DNA of 26,810 nucleotides. It comes from DASQVO01 sp035640715. GTDB taxonomy: Bacteria > Actinomycetota > Actinomycetes > Streptosporangiales > Streptosporangiaceae. The first letter of the stretch is position 1; each line of letters begins with the position of its first letter. Under the pieces are notes generated by a model, which saw nothing but the letters and a program-made list of their open reading frames with translations, did no database searches and was not told the origin of the DNA. A program made the translations under genes and the position numbers. Positions 7,790 through 15,811 of this stretch are shown one piece after another. The stretch is from contig DASQVO010000144.1 in assembly GCA_035640715.1 (NCBI GenBank), positions 1-26,810 of the forward strand, in the 5' to 3' direction.

Positions 7790-8545
7790 TCAGCTCGGCG
7801 CGGAGGCCACGATGATCCGGTCGAAGTCCGGCGCGTACGCGTTCGGGTCCCCGATCTCGATCGTGTTGCTGCCCGCGGTGAGCGGCAGCGACACGGTCAT
7901 CGTGCCGGTGGTGGTGAAGCTCCCCGTGGAGGGGAAGGACAGCGCCTGCGGTGTGCCGCCGTCCGCGCTGATCATCGCGGGCCGCGGATCTCCCGAGCAG
8001 TACACGAGGGTCATCCGGTAGGTCCCGGCGCTGGCCACGTTAATGTTGTTGAACGTCAGCGTGCCGCCGTTGCCCACAAAGCCGACCTTTGCGCCGCCGG
8101 AGCAGGTCGAGCAGGTCTGCGCGACGGCGCCGCCGGCCAGCGTGTTGGCTGGCGACTCGGCCTCATGCGACGTTGCAAGGGACGGCGTGGCCGCGCTTGC
8201 CGTCGTGGTGAAGCCGTTGAAGGTGACCTGGCCCGGTGATCCCGCCGCGTGCGACGTCACGAACATGCCGGCGTCCTGCGTCGCGGCCTGGCCGGGCACA
8301 GTCACCGACCCCACCGTGAGCCAGTCGCTGCCGTCGAACGAGTAGTAGCCCGTGTAGGTGGAACCGTTCCGCACCAGTTCGAGCCAGACGGGCAGGGACG
8401 CGGGGATCGTCTCGTTGGGCGGCGTCACCTGGTCGATGTAGGTCCCCCCATTGTTGTCCCACTCCAGCTGGATGCCGCCGGATGGGGACTCGAACAGGAT
8501 GACCCCCTCCGGGCCGGTGCCCGAGGCCGTCATGTCGTTCCGCAC
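7790..8545 (-). pseudogene. carbohydrate-binding C-terminal part of a broken secreted glycosidase
   Basis: This 251-codon frame has no signal peptide and starts inside a domain. Residues about 1-120 resemble a concanavalin-like module (RNDMTASGTGPEGVILF, then LELVRNGSTYTGYYSFDGSD), as found in DUF1349/beta-xylosidase C-terminal domains. Residues about 127-251 form a CBM35/CBM6-like module: YEAES-type opening SHEAESPANTLAG, GTYRMTLVYCSGD, and a closing DFDRIIV. The conserved LVRNDMT segment extends upstream of the assigned start. The frame overlaps the end of the GH27 fragment by 16 bp in another frame. I read it as the downstream half of the same secreted protein, cut off by a deletion that also shifted the frame. 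It could alternatively be called as a separate small CDS. Confidence 0.7.
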
Positions 8546-9147
8546 AAGATCTGCGACGCGGGCGTGTCGGAGATCCGGGAGGCGTCGATGCTGTCCTGGT
8601 CCACGGATATGACGGCGGTGTTCTTCAGCAGCGCGAGGTCGGTGGGGTCAAGATTGGTCAGGTCGGTGCCGAGGATGAGCGGGGAGGCGGCCAGCGCCCA
8701 CAGGCTGAGCTGGGTCTGCCGCTCGTCGTAGGTGAGCCCATCGTTGCTGCCGTTGCCGACCTCGATCGAGTCGTAGTCGTTGGCGACGGGCTGGATGCCG
8801 TTGATGGACCCGCTGGACGGGAACTTCGCCCCGTCGATCACCCAGCGGCCGTATTGATCGACGTTGGGGCCCTGGCTGCCTGGGCACTGGCACCAGAAGT
8901 CGTCGACGTTCACGTACCGGTACCCGACGCTGGCCAGGCCGCTGCTCTTCATGGCCGCTGCCTGGGCCTCGATGTCCGCCTCCGTCGGATTGTGGCGGAT
9001 GAAGCTCCAGCTGCTCCAGCCCATCGCTGGCGTCAGGCCGACGCCATTGTCCTCCGCACTCGCCGGAGGCGCGGCCGAGGTGGCGGCGAAGACCGCGAGG
9101 GGCACCGCGGCCAGACCTGCCATGAGGCCACGGATCAATCTCTTCAT
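8530..9147 (-). pseudogene. GH27 alpha-galactosidase-like gene with internal deletion
   Basis: The frame starts with a clear Sec signal peptide (MKRLIRGLMAGLAAVPLAVF, cleavage likely after ASA) and an ATG at 9147 with AGGGAGG upstream. It continues with the GH27 N-terminus LTPAMGWSSWSF and VGYRYVNVDDFW. After GSINGIQPVANDY it jumps directly to IEVGNGSNDGLTYDERQTQL and LWALAASPLILGTDL, segments that normally follow the catalytic nucleophile region. The middle of the barrel, including the K-x-D nucleophile block, is missing. The frame then ends prematurely after DTPASQI. An active enzyme would be secreted and cleave alpha-galactosides; this copy should be inactive. The downstream binding modules lie at 7790-8545. 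Confidence 0.82.
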
Positions 9148-9221
9148 GCATCCTCCCTGACTTGCGGCCACGCTGCCGCCGCGGCCGCGCTGCCGCCCGG
9201 GATAACGAACCTCTATGAGAC

Positions 9222-9250
9222 TTCCTACGCTTGAGGACAAATTCCGTCAA
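9222..9250 (-). promoter_or_regulatory. candidate sigma-70-type promoter of the GH27 gene
   Basis: On the minus strand TTGACG (9245-9250) is followed after 17 bp by TAGGAA (9222-9227), about 75 bp upstream of the signal-peptide ATG. The surrounding DNA is clearly richer in A and T than its neighbours. The -35 fits well; the -10 is only partial. Confidence 0.4.
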
Positions 9251-9288
9251 GGATGCGCGAAGACAAATGTAAATAAACAGTGCGGGCC

Positions 9289-9443
9289 GCCTCCAGCATG
9301 GCGAGGACTTCGGCCGTCGTGGCCCGCTCACCGAGCCGGGGAAAGATCCGCTCCACGCTGTTCTCGTGCGCGGCGGGGTCGACGTCGGTCATCGCGTCGG
9401 TGGCCAGGACCACGTGATAACCGTGCTCATAGCGTCGCGGACG
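9289..9443 (-). pseudogene. isochorismatase-like cysteine hydrolase, C-terminal remnant
   Basis: Read on the minus strand, the frame gives RYEHGYHVVLATDAMTDVDP, then AHENSVERIFPRLGE and TTAEVLAMLE. This is the conserved C-terminal end of isochorismatase-family hydrolases. Nothing resembling the N-terminal catalytic Asp, Lys or Cys segments is found upstream, where the DNA instead reads as a NUDIX domain on the plus strand. The piece is about 50 residues, a quarter of a normal protein of the family. It lies between the GH27 promoter and the fused fragments at 9434-10448. Confidence 0.68.
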
Positions 9444-10041
9444 TTGAGTTGCCGGACGGCCGTCACCTGGAGCACCGGCTGATCCGCACGGCCCCCGGGG
9501 CGGGCGCGGTCGTGGTGGATGACCAGCAGCAGGTCCTGCTGCTGTGGCGGCACCGGTTCATCACCGGCTCCTACGGATGGGAAATCCCGATCGGCAAGAT
9601 CGAAGCCGGTGAGGATCCGGCCGACTCGGCGGCCAGGGAGGTTGAGGAGGAAACAGGCTGGCGGCCCGGGCCGCTCCGTCCGCTGCTGCGGGTGGAGCCC
9701 GCCGCCGTGACCCAGCTGGAGATTGCTCTCGATACCGTGAATGAGAACGGCGTCGCCCCGTTCTGGTCGGTCTTGCTCACCGGCAGCCCCGGAAACAAGG
9801 TCTACGACTCGGTCTTCGATCCGACCAGCCGGGTCCCGGGTCTGTGGTTCCAGGGCACCGACGAGCACGAGCCCCCTCGCCAGCGCTGGCATTTCGACCT
9901 GTGGCTTGCCCCGGAGATGGCGGATGAGCGGATCACCGCAGCCGTCGCGGTAGGCGGGTCTGTCGTCGATGATTCGCAGGCACCGTCATTCACGGTCCTT
10001 GCGGACCCGGATGGCAACAAGGTCTGCGTCTGCACCTGTCT
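9434..10041 (+). pseudogene. NUDIX domain fragment fused in frame to a glyoxalase-like (VOC) domain
   Basis: One open frame carries two unrelated pieces. From about 9440 it reads VADVELPDGRHLEHRLIR and FITGSYGWEIPIGKIEAGED, with a full NUDIX box (G-x5-E-x7-R-E-V-x-E-E-x-G-W) ending near 9665. The NUDIX fold stops short after LLRVEPA at about 9705. It continues directly as a VOC/glyoxalase-like domain: QLEIALDTV, LWFQGTDEHEPPRQRWHFDL and SFTVLADPDGNKVCVCT. No good start codon with ribosome binding site precedes the NUDIX part, and its left end abuts the isochorismatase remnant. I read this as two gene remnants joined by deletion. A genuine chimeric protein cannot be excluded, because the frame is intact. 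Confidence 0.65.
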
Positions 10042-10069
10042 CGAGCGAGACAGAGGGCGTTCAACAAGG

Positions 10070-10448
10070 TCCGGCGGTATCAGCGGTGACTGGGGCGGTG
10101 GTTACGGCCTCGGCCGGGCCGCGCTGTGGGGGGCGATGCGGGCCGAGGACGGCCGCGGCCCGGACACGGCGCTGCGCCGTGGCCGCCCACTTCGGCGTCC
10201 CAGCCGTCCACGACGTCGCCGTCGGCATTCACCAGGGAAAGATCGACGAACGTGACCTGCGGGAGCTCGCCCCTGCCCTGCTGGCGGCTGCCGCCGATGG
10301 CGACCGGGTGGCCCGTAACCTGGTCCGGCGGCAGGCCGGGGAGATCGCCGCGATGGCACTGGTCGCGATGCGCCGCCTCGGCCTCACCGAGCTCCCGACC
10401 CCAGTGGTGCTCGGCGGCTCGCACTCCGTGATCGCCTCCTCGGCGTAG
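10070..10448 (+). pseudogene. BadF/BadG-type (N-acetylglucosamine) kinase, C-terminal remnant with frameshift
   Basis: The frame that carries the VOC piece continues as GISGDWGGGYGLGRAALWGA and RAEDGRGPDTALRR. This is the glycine-rich ATPase motif of BadF/BadG/BcrA/BcrD-type kinases of sugars such as GlcNAc. At about 10181 the similarity shifts to another frame (VAAHFGVPAVHDVAVGIHQG), then MALVAMRRLGL and PTPVVLGGSHSV, consistent with a small deletion that is not a multiple of three. The N-terminal ATPase half is missing. The stop lies at about 10448. It is the third gene remnant in a row on this strand. Confidence 0.68.
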
Positions 10449-10734
10449 CGCGCCGATACCTGGGCTAACGCCGCATCAGGGCAGCTCAGGGGCCCAGTAA
10501 TGTCCCCGCCCGCCGCGGTGGCGCGCTGACAACCAAGACGCTCGAAGCTTCCCCGCTCCGCAACTTAGCGTTCTCACGGCCGTAGGGATGCCGTTCACTT
10601 TCGCGCCCCAGGTTATCTACACAAGTGATGGCTCACCTAGGCAAACCATCAATAAAACACGTGCTGGCACGGGCCCGATCACACCACTCTTGCGCTGGAT
10701 AGCTGCGGCTCGTGCCTGGCGGAGAGGTAAAACC
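10449..10734. promoter_or_regulatory. upstream region of phnDCE
   Basis: About 285 bp without a supported gene. The frame leading into phnD is open from 10588 but shows no conserved residues before the signal peptide. Two 11-mers, GTTCACTTTCG (10593-10603) and GCTCACCTAGG (10631-10641), each match 10 of 11 positions of the actinomycete Pho-box unit as I recall it (GKTCAYYYRSG). They are 38 bp apart, which does not fit the 11-bp repeat spacing, so PhoP control is only suggested. Confidence 0.3.
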
Positions 10735-11712
10735 TTGCGTGCGTTTCGTATACCCAGGTGGTTCCGGGCAGCGCTGGTAGCGCTGTGCGCAACCGTGCTG
10801 GCTGCGGCGTGCAGTAGCGCGTCCGGTACGACGGCGGGCGGGTCAGGCGGGTCGGGAAACAAGATGCACCCCGGCTGGCCGACCACGCTCGTCTACGGTG
10901 CCGTCGGCCAGGAGAGCGCGACAGCGGTCCTGCAGAGCCTTGCGCCGCTGCAGGACCTGCTCAAGGCCAAGCTGGGAATCCACCTGACGGTCGTGACCGG
11001 CACCAGCTACGCGGCGATGATCGAGGCCCAGCAGGCCGGGAAGGCGCAGCTCATCGAGTACGGGCCGTTCTCGTACACGATCGCGCGCAACTCGGGCCTG
11101 AAGATCCAGAACGTCGGTGTGGTGACGTTCGCGCCCAATACCGATGGCAGTTACTACAGCCTGGGCGTGGTCAACCCGAAGCTCAACCCGAAGGTCACCT
11201 CGATCAAGGACTTCGCCGGAAAGAAGACCTGCTTCTCCGACCCGGCGTCGACGTCTGGCTACCTGTACCCGTCGTACGGGCTGCTGAAGGCCGGGATCAG
11301 CCCGACCACCGGGGTCACGCCGGTCTTCGCCGGCACCGACTCCACCGCCCCGCTTGACGTGGCGAAGGGCAGCTGCCAGGTCGGCTTCACCAACACCGAC
11401 TCGCTGCCGACCATCTTCACCCAGAACCACATCCCCAGGTCCGACATCAAGATCGTCTGGACCTCGCCGAAAATACCCGGCAGCCCGGTGGCCGCCAGCG
11501 ACTCGCTGCCGGCGTCACTGCGGACGGCCCTGGAGAACGTACTGGTCAGCGACGCCAACTCGGCCTACTACGCAGCGCACCATTACTGCTCGTCGGTGAC
11601 GGCGTGCACCAACATCACCGGCCAGTACGGCTTCGCATCGCCATCAGTGGCCAACTACAGCCTGATCACCCAGATCTGCGACATCACCAAGTCGCCCTCA
11701 TGCAAGGCTTGA
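10735..11712 (+). CDS. phnD: phosphonate ABC transporter substrate-binding lipoprotein
   Basis: A PhnD-type periplasmic-binding-protein homologue, 325 residues, anchored outside the membrane as a lipoprotein. The N-terminus is basic, then hydrophobic, ending in the lipobox LAAAC. Family features include YGAVGQESATAVLQSLAPLQ near the start, QAGKAQLIEYGPFSYTIA, SIKDFAGKKTCFSDPASTSG and the closing region with STAPLDVAKGSCQVGFTN. It should bind phosphonates or phosphite and deliver them to PhnE. I prefer the TTG start at 10735 with GGAGAGG at 10721-10727, because the longer frame from 10588 adds about 49 residues in front of the signal peptide. The stop overlaps the phnC ATG by one base. Confidence 0.9.
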   Translation: MRAFRIPRWFRAALVALCATVLAAACSSASGTTAGGSGGSGNKMHPGWPTTLVYGAVGQESATAVLQSLAPLQDLLKAKLGIHLTVVTGTSYAAMIEAQQAGKAQLIEYGPFSYTIARNSGLKIQNVGVVTFAPNTDGSYYSLGVVNPKLNPKVTSIKDFAGKKTCFSDPASTSGYLYPSYGLLKAGISPTTGVTPVFAGTDSTAPLDVAKGSCQVGFTNTDSLPTIFTQNHIPRSDIKIVWTSPKIPGSPVAASDSLPASLRTALENVLVSDANSAYYAAHHYCSSVTACTNITGQYGFASPSVANYSLITQICDITKSPSCKA

Positions 11713-12548
11713 TGAGCGACGTGAGCCCGGACGGCCAGCCGGCCGTCCGGGTTCACCAGTTGACCAGGGTGTTCGGGCAGACCAAGGCCCTGGACCGGGT
11801 GGACCTGGAGGTGCCGGCCGGACAGGTGCTCGCCATCCTCGGGCCGTCGGGGTCGGGGAAGTCCACCCTGCTGCGCACGCTGAACGGCCTCGTCGCCCCC
11901 ACCTCCGGCACCGTGGAGGTGCTCGGCTGTGATGTCGGCGCCGCCCACGGCGCGCAGATGCGCGCCCTCCGCCGCCGGGTCGGGTTCATCTTCCAGCAGT
12001 TCGGCCTGGTCGGCCGGCTGACCGTGCTGGAGAACGTCCTCGCTGGCGCGCTCGGCCAGATCCGGTTCCCGCGCTTCGGTGTGCTGTCCTACCCGCGAAG
12101 GCTGCGCCTGGAGGCCCTGGCCCAGCTGGAGCGGGTCGGCCTGGACTCGCGGGCCTTCCAGCGGTCGGACACGCTGTCGGGTGGCCAGCAGCAGCGGGTC
12201 GCCATCGCCAGGACCCTCATGCAGCGGCCGGTCCTGGTGCTGGCCGATGAGCCGGTCGCCTCGCTCGATCCGGAGTCATCGGCGGCGGTCATGGAACTGC
12301 TGCTCCGGATCTGCCAGGAGGAACACCTGACGGTGATTGCCAGCCTGCATCAGGTGGAGCTGGCGCGCGGCTGGGCGGAGCGGATAGTGGGCCTGCGTGA
12401 CGGCCGGATCACGCTAGACGCCAGGCCGCAGGACATCAGCACCGAGGAGATCATGGAAATTTACCGCGGCACCCGGCCCGGCCAGGACCCCGGCAGCGCC
12501 CGCCCGGCTGGGCCGGCCGCTGCCTTCACCGGGCAGCTTCGGTACTGA
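11712..12548 (+). CDS. phnC: phosphonate ABC transporter ATP-binding protein
   Basis: A 278-residue ABC ATPase powering phosphonate import. Walker A GPSGSGKST lies near residue 44, the Q-loop in FIFQQFGLV, the signature LSGGQQQRVAIARTLMQRP, Walker B LVLADEPVASLD, and the H-loop His in ASLHQVELA. The combination with ENVLAGALG and a neighbouring PhnD and PhnE supports PhnC rather than a generic ATPase. The ATG at 11712 overlaps the phnD stop (TGATG). A second ATG four codons upstream at 11700 is possible. The C-terminal about 30 residues are a Pro/Gly/Ala-rich extension. The spacing to phnE is 13 bp, so the three genes form one operon. Confidence 0.93.
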   Translation: MSDVSPDGQPAVRVHQLTRVFGQTKALDRVDLEVPAGQVLAILGPSGSGKSTLLRTLNGLVAPTSGTVEVLGCDVGAAHGAQMRALRRRVGFIFQQFGLVGRLTVLENVLAGALGQIRFPRFGVLSYPRRLRLEALAQLERVGLDSRAFQRSDTLSGGQQQRVAIARTLMQRPVLVLADEPVASLDPESSAAVMELLLRICQEEHLTVIASLHQVELARGWAERIVGLRDGRITLDARPQDISTEEIMEIYRGTRPGQDPGSARPAGPAAAFTGQLRY

Positions 12549-12561
12549 GAGGCCGCGCCGC

Positions 12562-14295
12562 ATGGACATAACCCCTGGCAGGGCAGCGGCGCCGGCCCGC
12601 ACCCTCCCGCCATGGACGCGCCAGCGCATCGGCCTGGCCGCGCTGGCCGCCACGGCGGTCGTCCTGGTGATAGCCGGGTGGCGCGAGATCGGCATGGGCG
12701 TGCTGCCGCTGTTCACCGGGATCGGCCATATCTTCCAGTTCGTCGGCCAGACCGTGCCGCCCGACTTCAGCAACTTCGCGCACACCGTCAACCTTGCCCT
12801 GATCACGGTGTGCATGGCGATCATCGGCACCGCGCTGGCCATGGTGATGGCGATACCGGTCGGCTTCATGGCCGCGCGCAACACGACTGTGCACCCGATT
12901 GCCCGATGGGTGGCGCGCGCCATCATCGTGATCTGCCGCGCCGTCCCCGACCTCGTATTCGCCATCGTCTTCGTCGAGGCCCTGGGTATCGGCGTGCTGC
13001 CGGGCGTGCTTGCGCTCGGACTCCACTCGGTGGGGATGCTCGGCAAGCTGTACGCCGAGGCGGTTGAGCAGATCCAGCCCGAGCCCAGGGAGGCCGTGAC
13101 CGCGACCGGCGCCGGCCGACTGCAGAACCTGGCGACGAGCGTGGTTCCGCAGATCCTGCCATCGTTCTCCTCCATCACGCTGTACCGGCTCGACATCAAC
13201 CTGCGCAGCTCGGTCGTCCTCGGCTACGTGGGGGCTGGCGGGATCGGCTTCCTGCTCAACCAGGACATGGGCGTGCTGCAGTTCCGCCGGGCGATCGGCA
13301 TCGTGATTGTGATCTTCGTGCTGATCGTGGTCATGGAGGTCATCTCGGCGATCATCCGCCGGTCGCTGATCGGCACGGAAACACCGGTCACCTCCGCTGG
13401 CCTGGGCCGCCGCCCGGCCTTCGGTGACCGCATCATCGGGGCCTTCGGCAGGTCCAGGCGGGCTCCGGCCGCCGCCCGGCCCGCGCCGGCCCGGGACATC
13501 GCAGCATTCGACCGGGAGCGGGTCCGCCCCCCATGGACGCGCGAGCGGCAGCTTCGCTTCTCCTTCGCCGCCGGCGCGCTGGTTGCGCTGGCCGTCTCGC
13601 TCGTGGTCACCCGGATCAACCCGCTGCAGGTGTTCACCTCGGCCGGCCAGATCTGGCACACGCTCACCCTGTACTTCCCGCCCGACTTCAGCACCGACCG
13701 CAGCGGTCTGGTCAGCGGCACACTGCAGTCGGCAAGCGTGGCGATAGTGGCCACCGCGATTGGCTTCCTGCTGGCCGTCCCGGTCGGGCTGCTGGCCGCT
13801 CGCAACGTGGCGGACCGGTGGGCCTACCGCTGCGCGCGCGGGTTCCTGGTCCTGGTCCGGGCGGTCCCCGAGCTCATCCTGGCCATCGTGTTCGTGGTTG
13901 CGGTGGGCCTCGGCCTGGTGGCAGGCACATTCGCCCTGATCGTCGGCACCATCGGGTTTATGTCAAAGCTGGTCGCGGACGGGATCGAGGAAGTCGATCC
14001 GAGGCCGCGCGAGGCGGTGCTGTCGGCCGGGGCGAGCAGGCTCCAGGAGACGGCAACCTCTGTGCTGCGTCCCGCCGCTCCGGCCCTGGTCGGCAACAGC
14101 CTGTACATGCTCGACGTCAACTTCCGCTCGTCCACCGTCCTGGGCATCGTGGGCGGCGGCGGCATCGGCTTCCTGTTGCAGCAGAGCGTGCAGGTGCTCG
14201 CCTACCGGACCACGGGAGCGATCATCATCGCCACGTTCTGCGTCGTGCTGCTGATCGAGGTCATCACCAACTGGGTGCGCAAGCATCTGATCTGA
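12562..14295 (+). CDS. phnE: phosphonate ABC transporter permease, two PhnE domains fused
   Basis: A 577-residue membrane protein made of two complete PhnE-like permease domains. Domain 1 (residues about 20-275) and domain 2 (about 325-577) share the same landmarks: PPDFS before the core, the VPVG/IPVGFMAARN segment, CRAVPDLVFAIVFVEALG versus VRAVPELILAIVFVVAVGLG, the EAA-loop with EPREAVTATGAG versus RPREAVLSAGAS, and the closing LDINLRSSVVLGYVGAGGIG versus LDVNFRSSTVLGIVGGGGIG. Each domain has about six hydrophobic segments. They are joined by a basic, Pro/Ala-rich cytoplasmic linker (residues about 270-330). PhnE acts as a dimer in other species, and this chain would supply both halves of the pore. 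Start ATG at 12562. Confidence 0.93.
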   Translation: MDITPGRAAAPARTLPPWTRQRIGLAALAATAVVLVIAGWREIGMGVLPLFTGIGHIFQFVGQTVPPDFSNFAHTVNLALITVCMAIIGTALAMVMAIPVGFMAARNTTVHPIARWVARAIIVICRAVPDLVFAIVFVEALGIGVLPGVLALGLHSVGMLGKLYAEAVEQIQPEPREAVTATGAGRLQNLATSVVPQILPSFSSITLYRLDINLRSSVVLGYVGAGGIGFLLNQDMGVLQFRRAIGIVIVIFVLIVVMEVISAIIRRSLIGTETPVTSAGLGRRPAFGDRIIGAFGRSRRAPAAARPAPARDIAAFDRERVRPPWTRERQLRFSFAAGALVALAVSLVVTRINPLQVFTSAGQIWHTLTLYFPPDFSTDRSGLVSGTLQSASVAIVATAIGFLLAVPVGLLAARNVADRWAYRCARGFLVLVRAVPELILAIVFVVAVGLGLVAGTFALIVGTIGFMSKLVADGIEEVDPRPREAVLSAGASRLQETATSVLRPAAPALVGNSLYMLDVNFRSSTVLGIVGGGGIGFLLQQSVQVLAYRTTGAIIIATFCVVLLIEVITNWVRKHLI

Positions 14296-14302
14296 CGGCC
14301 AT

Positions 14303-14363
14303 GGCGCCGAGTTGCCAGCCTGGCGCCCCGCACGGGCCCGGCGACCGGCACGACCACCGCCGG
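14303..14363. terminator. possible hairpins between convergent phnE and the HD-domain gene
   Basis: The 78-bp gap between the two stop codons contains GGCGCC at 14303-14308 and 14322-14327, and CCGGCG (14338-14343) facing CGCCGG (14358-14363). Both can form short GC stems, with loops of 13-14 bases. There is no T-tract, so intrinsic termination is weakly supported. Confidence 0.28.
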
Positions 14364-14373
14364 CAGAAAACTA

Positions 14374-14913
14374 TCAAAGGCCCTCACGCGTCCGGTAGCG
14401 GTCGAATACCCGGAGCAATTCAGGCAACGGCAGGTCGGTGCCGTCCGGGTCCTTCGCCGCCTCGTCCCACCGCCGCAGCGCCACCGCGGCCTGGGCATCG
14501 GGATGTGCCGCGAACTGCCGCGCCTCATCCGCGCTCATCGGGCCGCCCTGCTTTTCAAGCGAGCGCACCGACACGGGGCTCAGCTGCCCGAAGTAGGCGT
14601 CGTCCGTGGCGACCAGGTAGCGCTTCGCCGGGACGTGCTGGGAGATCAGCCAGGCCACCCGCTTGCCGATGTGCTCGCGGGCGAAGGCGGCCCCGGCCTC
14701 CTCGTGCGGCAGCCCCGGATGTTCCTCGCGCACCAGCCCGGCGCGCCCGATGTCGTGCAGCGCGGCGGCCAGCACCAGTTCGTCATCTGAGCCGGCTGTG
14801 ACCGCGTGCGCGGCGCACTGCAGCGCGTGCCTGCGCTGGTCCACCGCCTCCCCGCCGTACGGCAGGTCGGCCAGCCCGTTGATCAGCCCGGTCAGTTCCT
14901 CTCTGCTCAGCAC
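14374..14913 (-). CDS. PhnZ-like HD-domain mixed-valent diiron oxygenase, phosphonate-associated
   Basis: A 179-residue HD-domain protein of the group found with phosphonate catabolism genes. PhnZ itself oxidatively cleaves 2-amino-1-hydroxyethylphosphonate. All residues I recall as important in PhnZ have counterparts at nearly constant offsets: Tyr19 and Glu22 (YGGE lid), metal ligands His29, His53, Asp54, His70, His93 and Asp150, and substrate-binding Lys97. This supports an oxygenase rather than a simple HD phosphohydrolase. PhnY, the usual 2-oxoglutarate-dependent partner that makes the hydroxylated substrate, is not in the window, so the substrate is open. The gene is the last of the minus-strand phn series, 76 bp after the IMPase-like gene, and is probably in the same transcription unit. 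Confidence 0.85.
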   Translation of the reverse strand: MLSREELTGLINGLADLPYGGEAVDQRRHALQCAAHAVTAGSDDELVLAAALHDIGRAGLVREEHPGLPHEEAGAAFAREHIGKRVAWLISQHVPAKRYLVATDDAYFGQLSPVSVRSLEKQGGPMSADEARQFAAHPDAQAAVALRRWDEAAKDPDGTDLPLPELLRVFDRYRTREGL

Positions 14914-14989
14914 GATCCCTCCAGGAAGTTGTCGATCGTCCGGGGCGGGGCGACCGGATGCCTGGGGCCCGCAGGCCCGTTGCCGTTCC

Positions 14990-15811
14990 CTATCCGCGGA
15001 TGGCGGCGGCCAGCTCCTCGGCCAGTGCCGGTGTGGCGGCGACCACCCCCGACCAGCGGCGGGACAGGTCGGTGTCGATCTCGATCGGGCGGCCGCCCGC
15101 GTCGATCACCGCTCCCCCGGCGGCAGGCACCAGGACCATCGCGGCGGCGAGATCCACGATCCGGTGGGTGTCGCTGCCGGCGTCGGCGAACGCGTCGGTC
15201 GAGCCCTCCGCGACCAGGGCGGCCTCCAGGCACGAGCTGGACAGGATCCGCACTCGGCCGGCCCGGCCGGCCACCCGCCACCAGGCCGCGGAGTCCGTGC
15301 CGTGCGGCCGGAGCAGGCTCACCGCGGCGCCGTCCAGCCCGGTGCGGCCGGTCGTGCGGTACGGGGCAGGCGTCCCGGCCACCACGTGCCAGCAGCGGCC
15401 GGTATCCAGCCAGCAGGTCACCGACTCGGTGAGTACCCCGTCCCGGCAGACGGCCGCGGCGAACGCGGACAGCGGCACACCCGCCGCGGCGTTCGCGGTG
15501 CCGTCCACTGGGTCGACGACCAGGGTGGTGGCCGAGCCGTTGTCGATCACCCCGATCTCTTCGCTGATCAGGTTGACCCGGTGCCGGTTCACGACCTCGG
15601 CGATCGCGGTGTCCACCAGGATGTCCAGCCGCATGGTGGGCGTGCCGTCGGCACCCATCTGGACCTTCTCGGCCAGTTCCTCGCGGTCGAACCGTTCCCG
15701 TGCGCGCCGGAACGCACCGGCCGCCGCCCGGGTGGCCTCGGCGAGCACGGGGTCCGCGTGGCCCGGCACCACCGGCTCGGGAACCGGCCAGGTGATCATC
15801 CGCTCTTTCAC
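14990..15811 (-). CDS. inositol-monophosphatase-family phosphatase in the phn operon
   Basis: A 273-residue protein of the Mg2+/Li+-dependent IMPase/FBPase superfamily. The metal-binding residues are present: Glu84/Glu85 in LISEEIG, Asp100 and Asp103 in VVDPVDGTAN, and Asp220 in IVDLAAAM followed by AAGG. These enzymes remove phosphate from sugar or nucleotide monophosphates. The GTG start at 15811 overlaps the phnM stop by 4 bp, so it is cotranslated with the C-P lyase genes. PhnP and PhnN, which process the cyclic ribose phosphate product in E. coli, are missing from the window. I infer that this phosphatase acts on the ribosyl phosphate released by C-P lyase, or on a related intermediate. 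The substrate is not shown by sequence. Confidence 0.88.
   Translation of the reverse strand: MKERMITWPVPEPVVPGHADPVLAEATRAAAGAFRRARERFDREELAEKVQMGADGTPTMRLDILVDTAIAEVVNRHRVNLISEEIGVIDNGSATTLVVDPVDGTANAAAGVPLSAFAAAVCRDGVLTESVTCWLDTGRCWHVVAGTPAPYRTTGRTGLDGAAVSLLRPHGTDSAAWWRVAGRAGRVRILSSSCLEAALVAEGSTDAFADAGSDTHRIVDLAAAMVLVPAAGGAVIDAGGRPIEIDTDLSRRWSGVVAATPALAEELAAAIRG

Noticed and set aside
8530..8545. Programmed frameshift joining the GH27 and binding-module frames
   Set aside because: No slippery heptamer or downstream structure was seen, and the catalytic region is deleted anyway, so decay is simpler.
10588..10734. Longer PhnD N-terminus
   Set aside because: It would put about 49 unconserved residues before the lipoprotein signal peptide; the TTG at 10735 has a good ribosome binding site.
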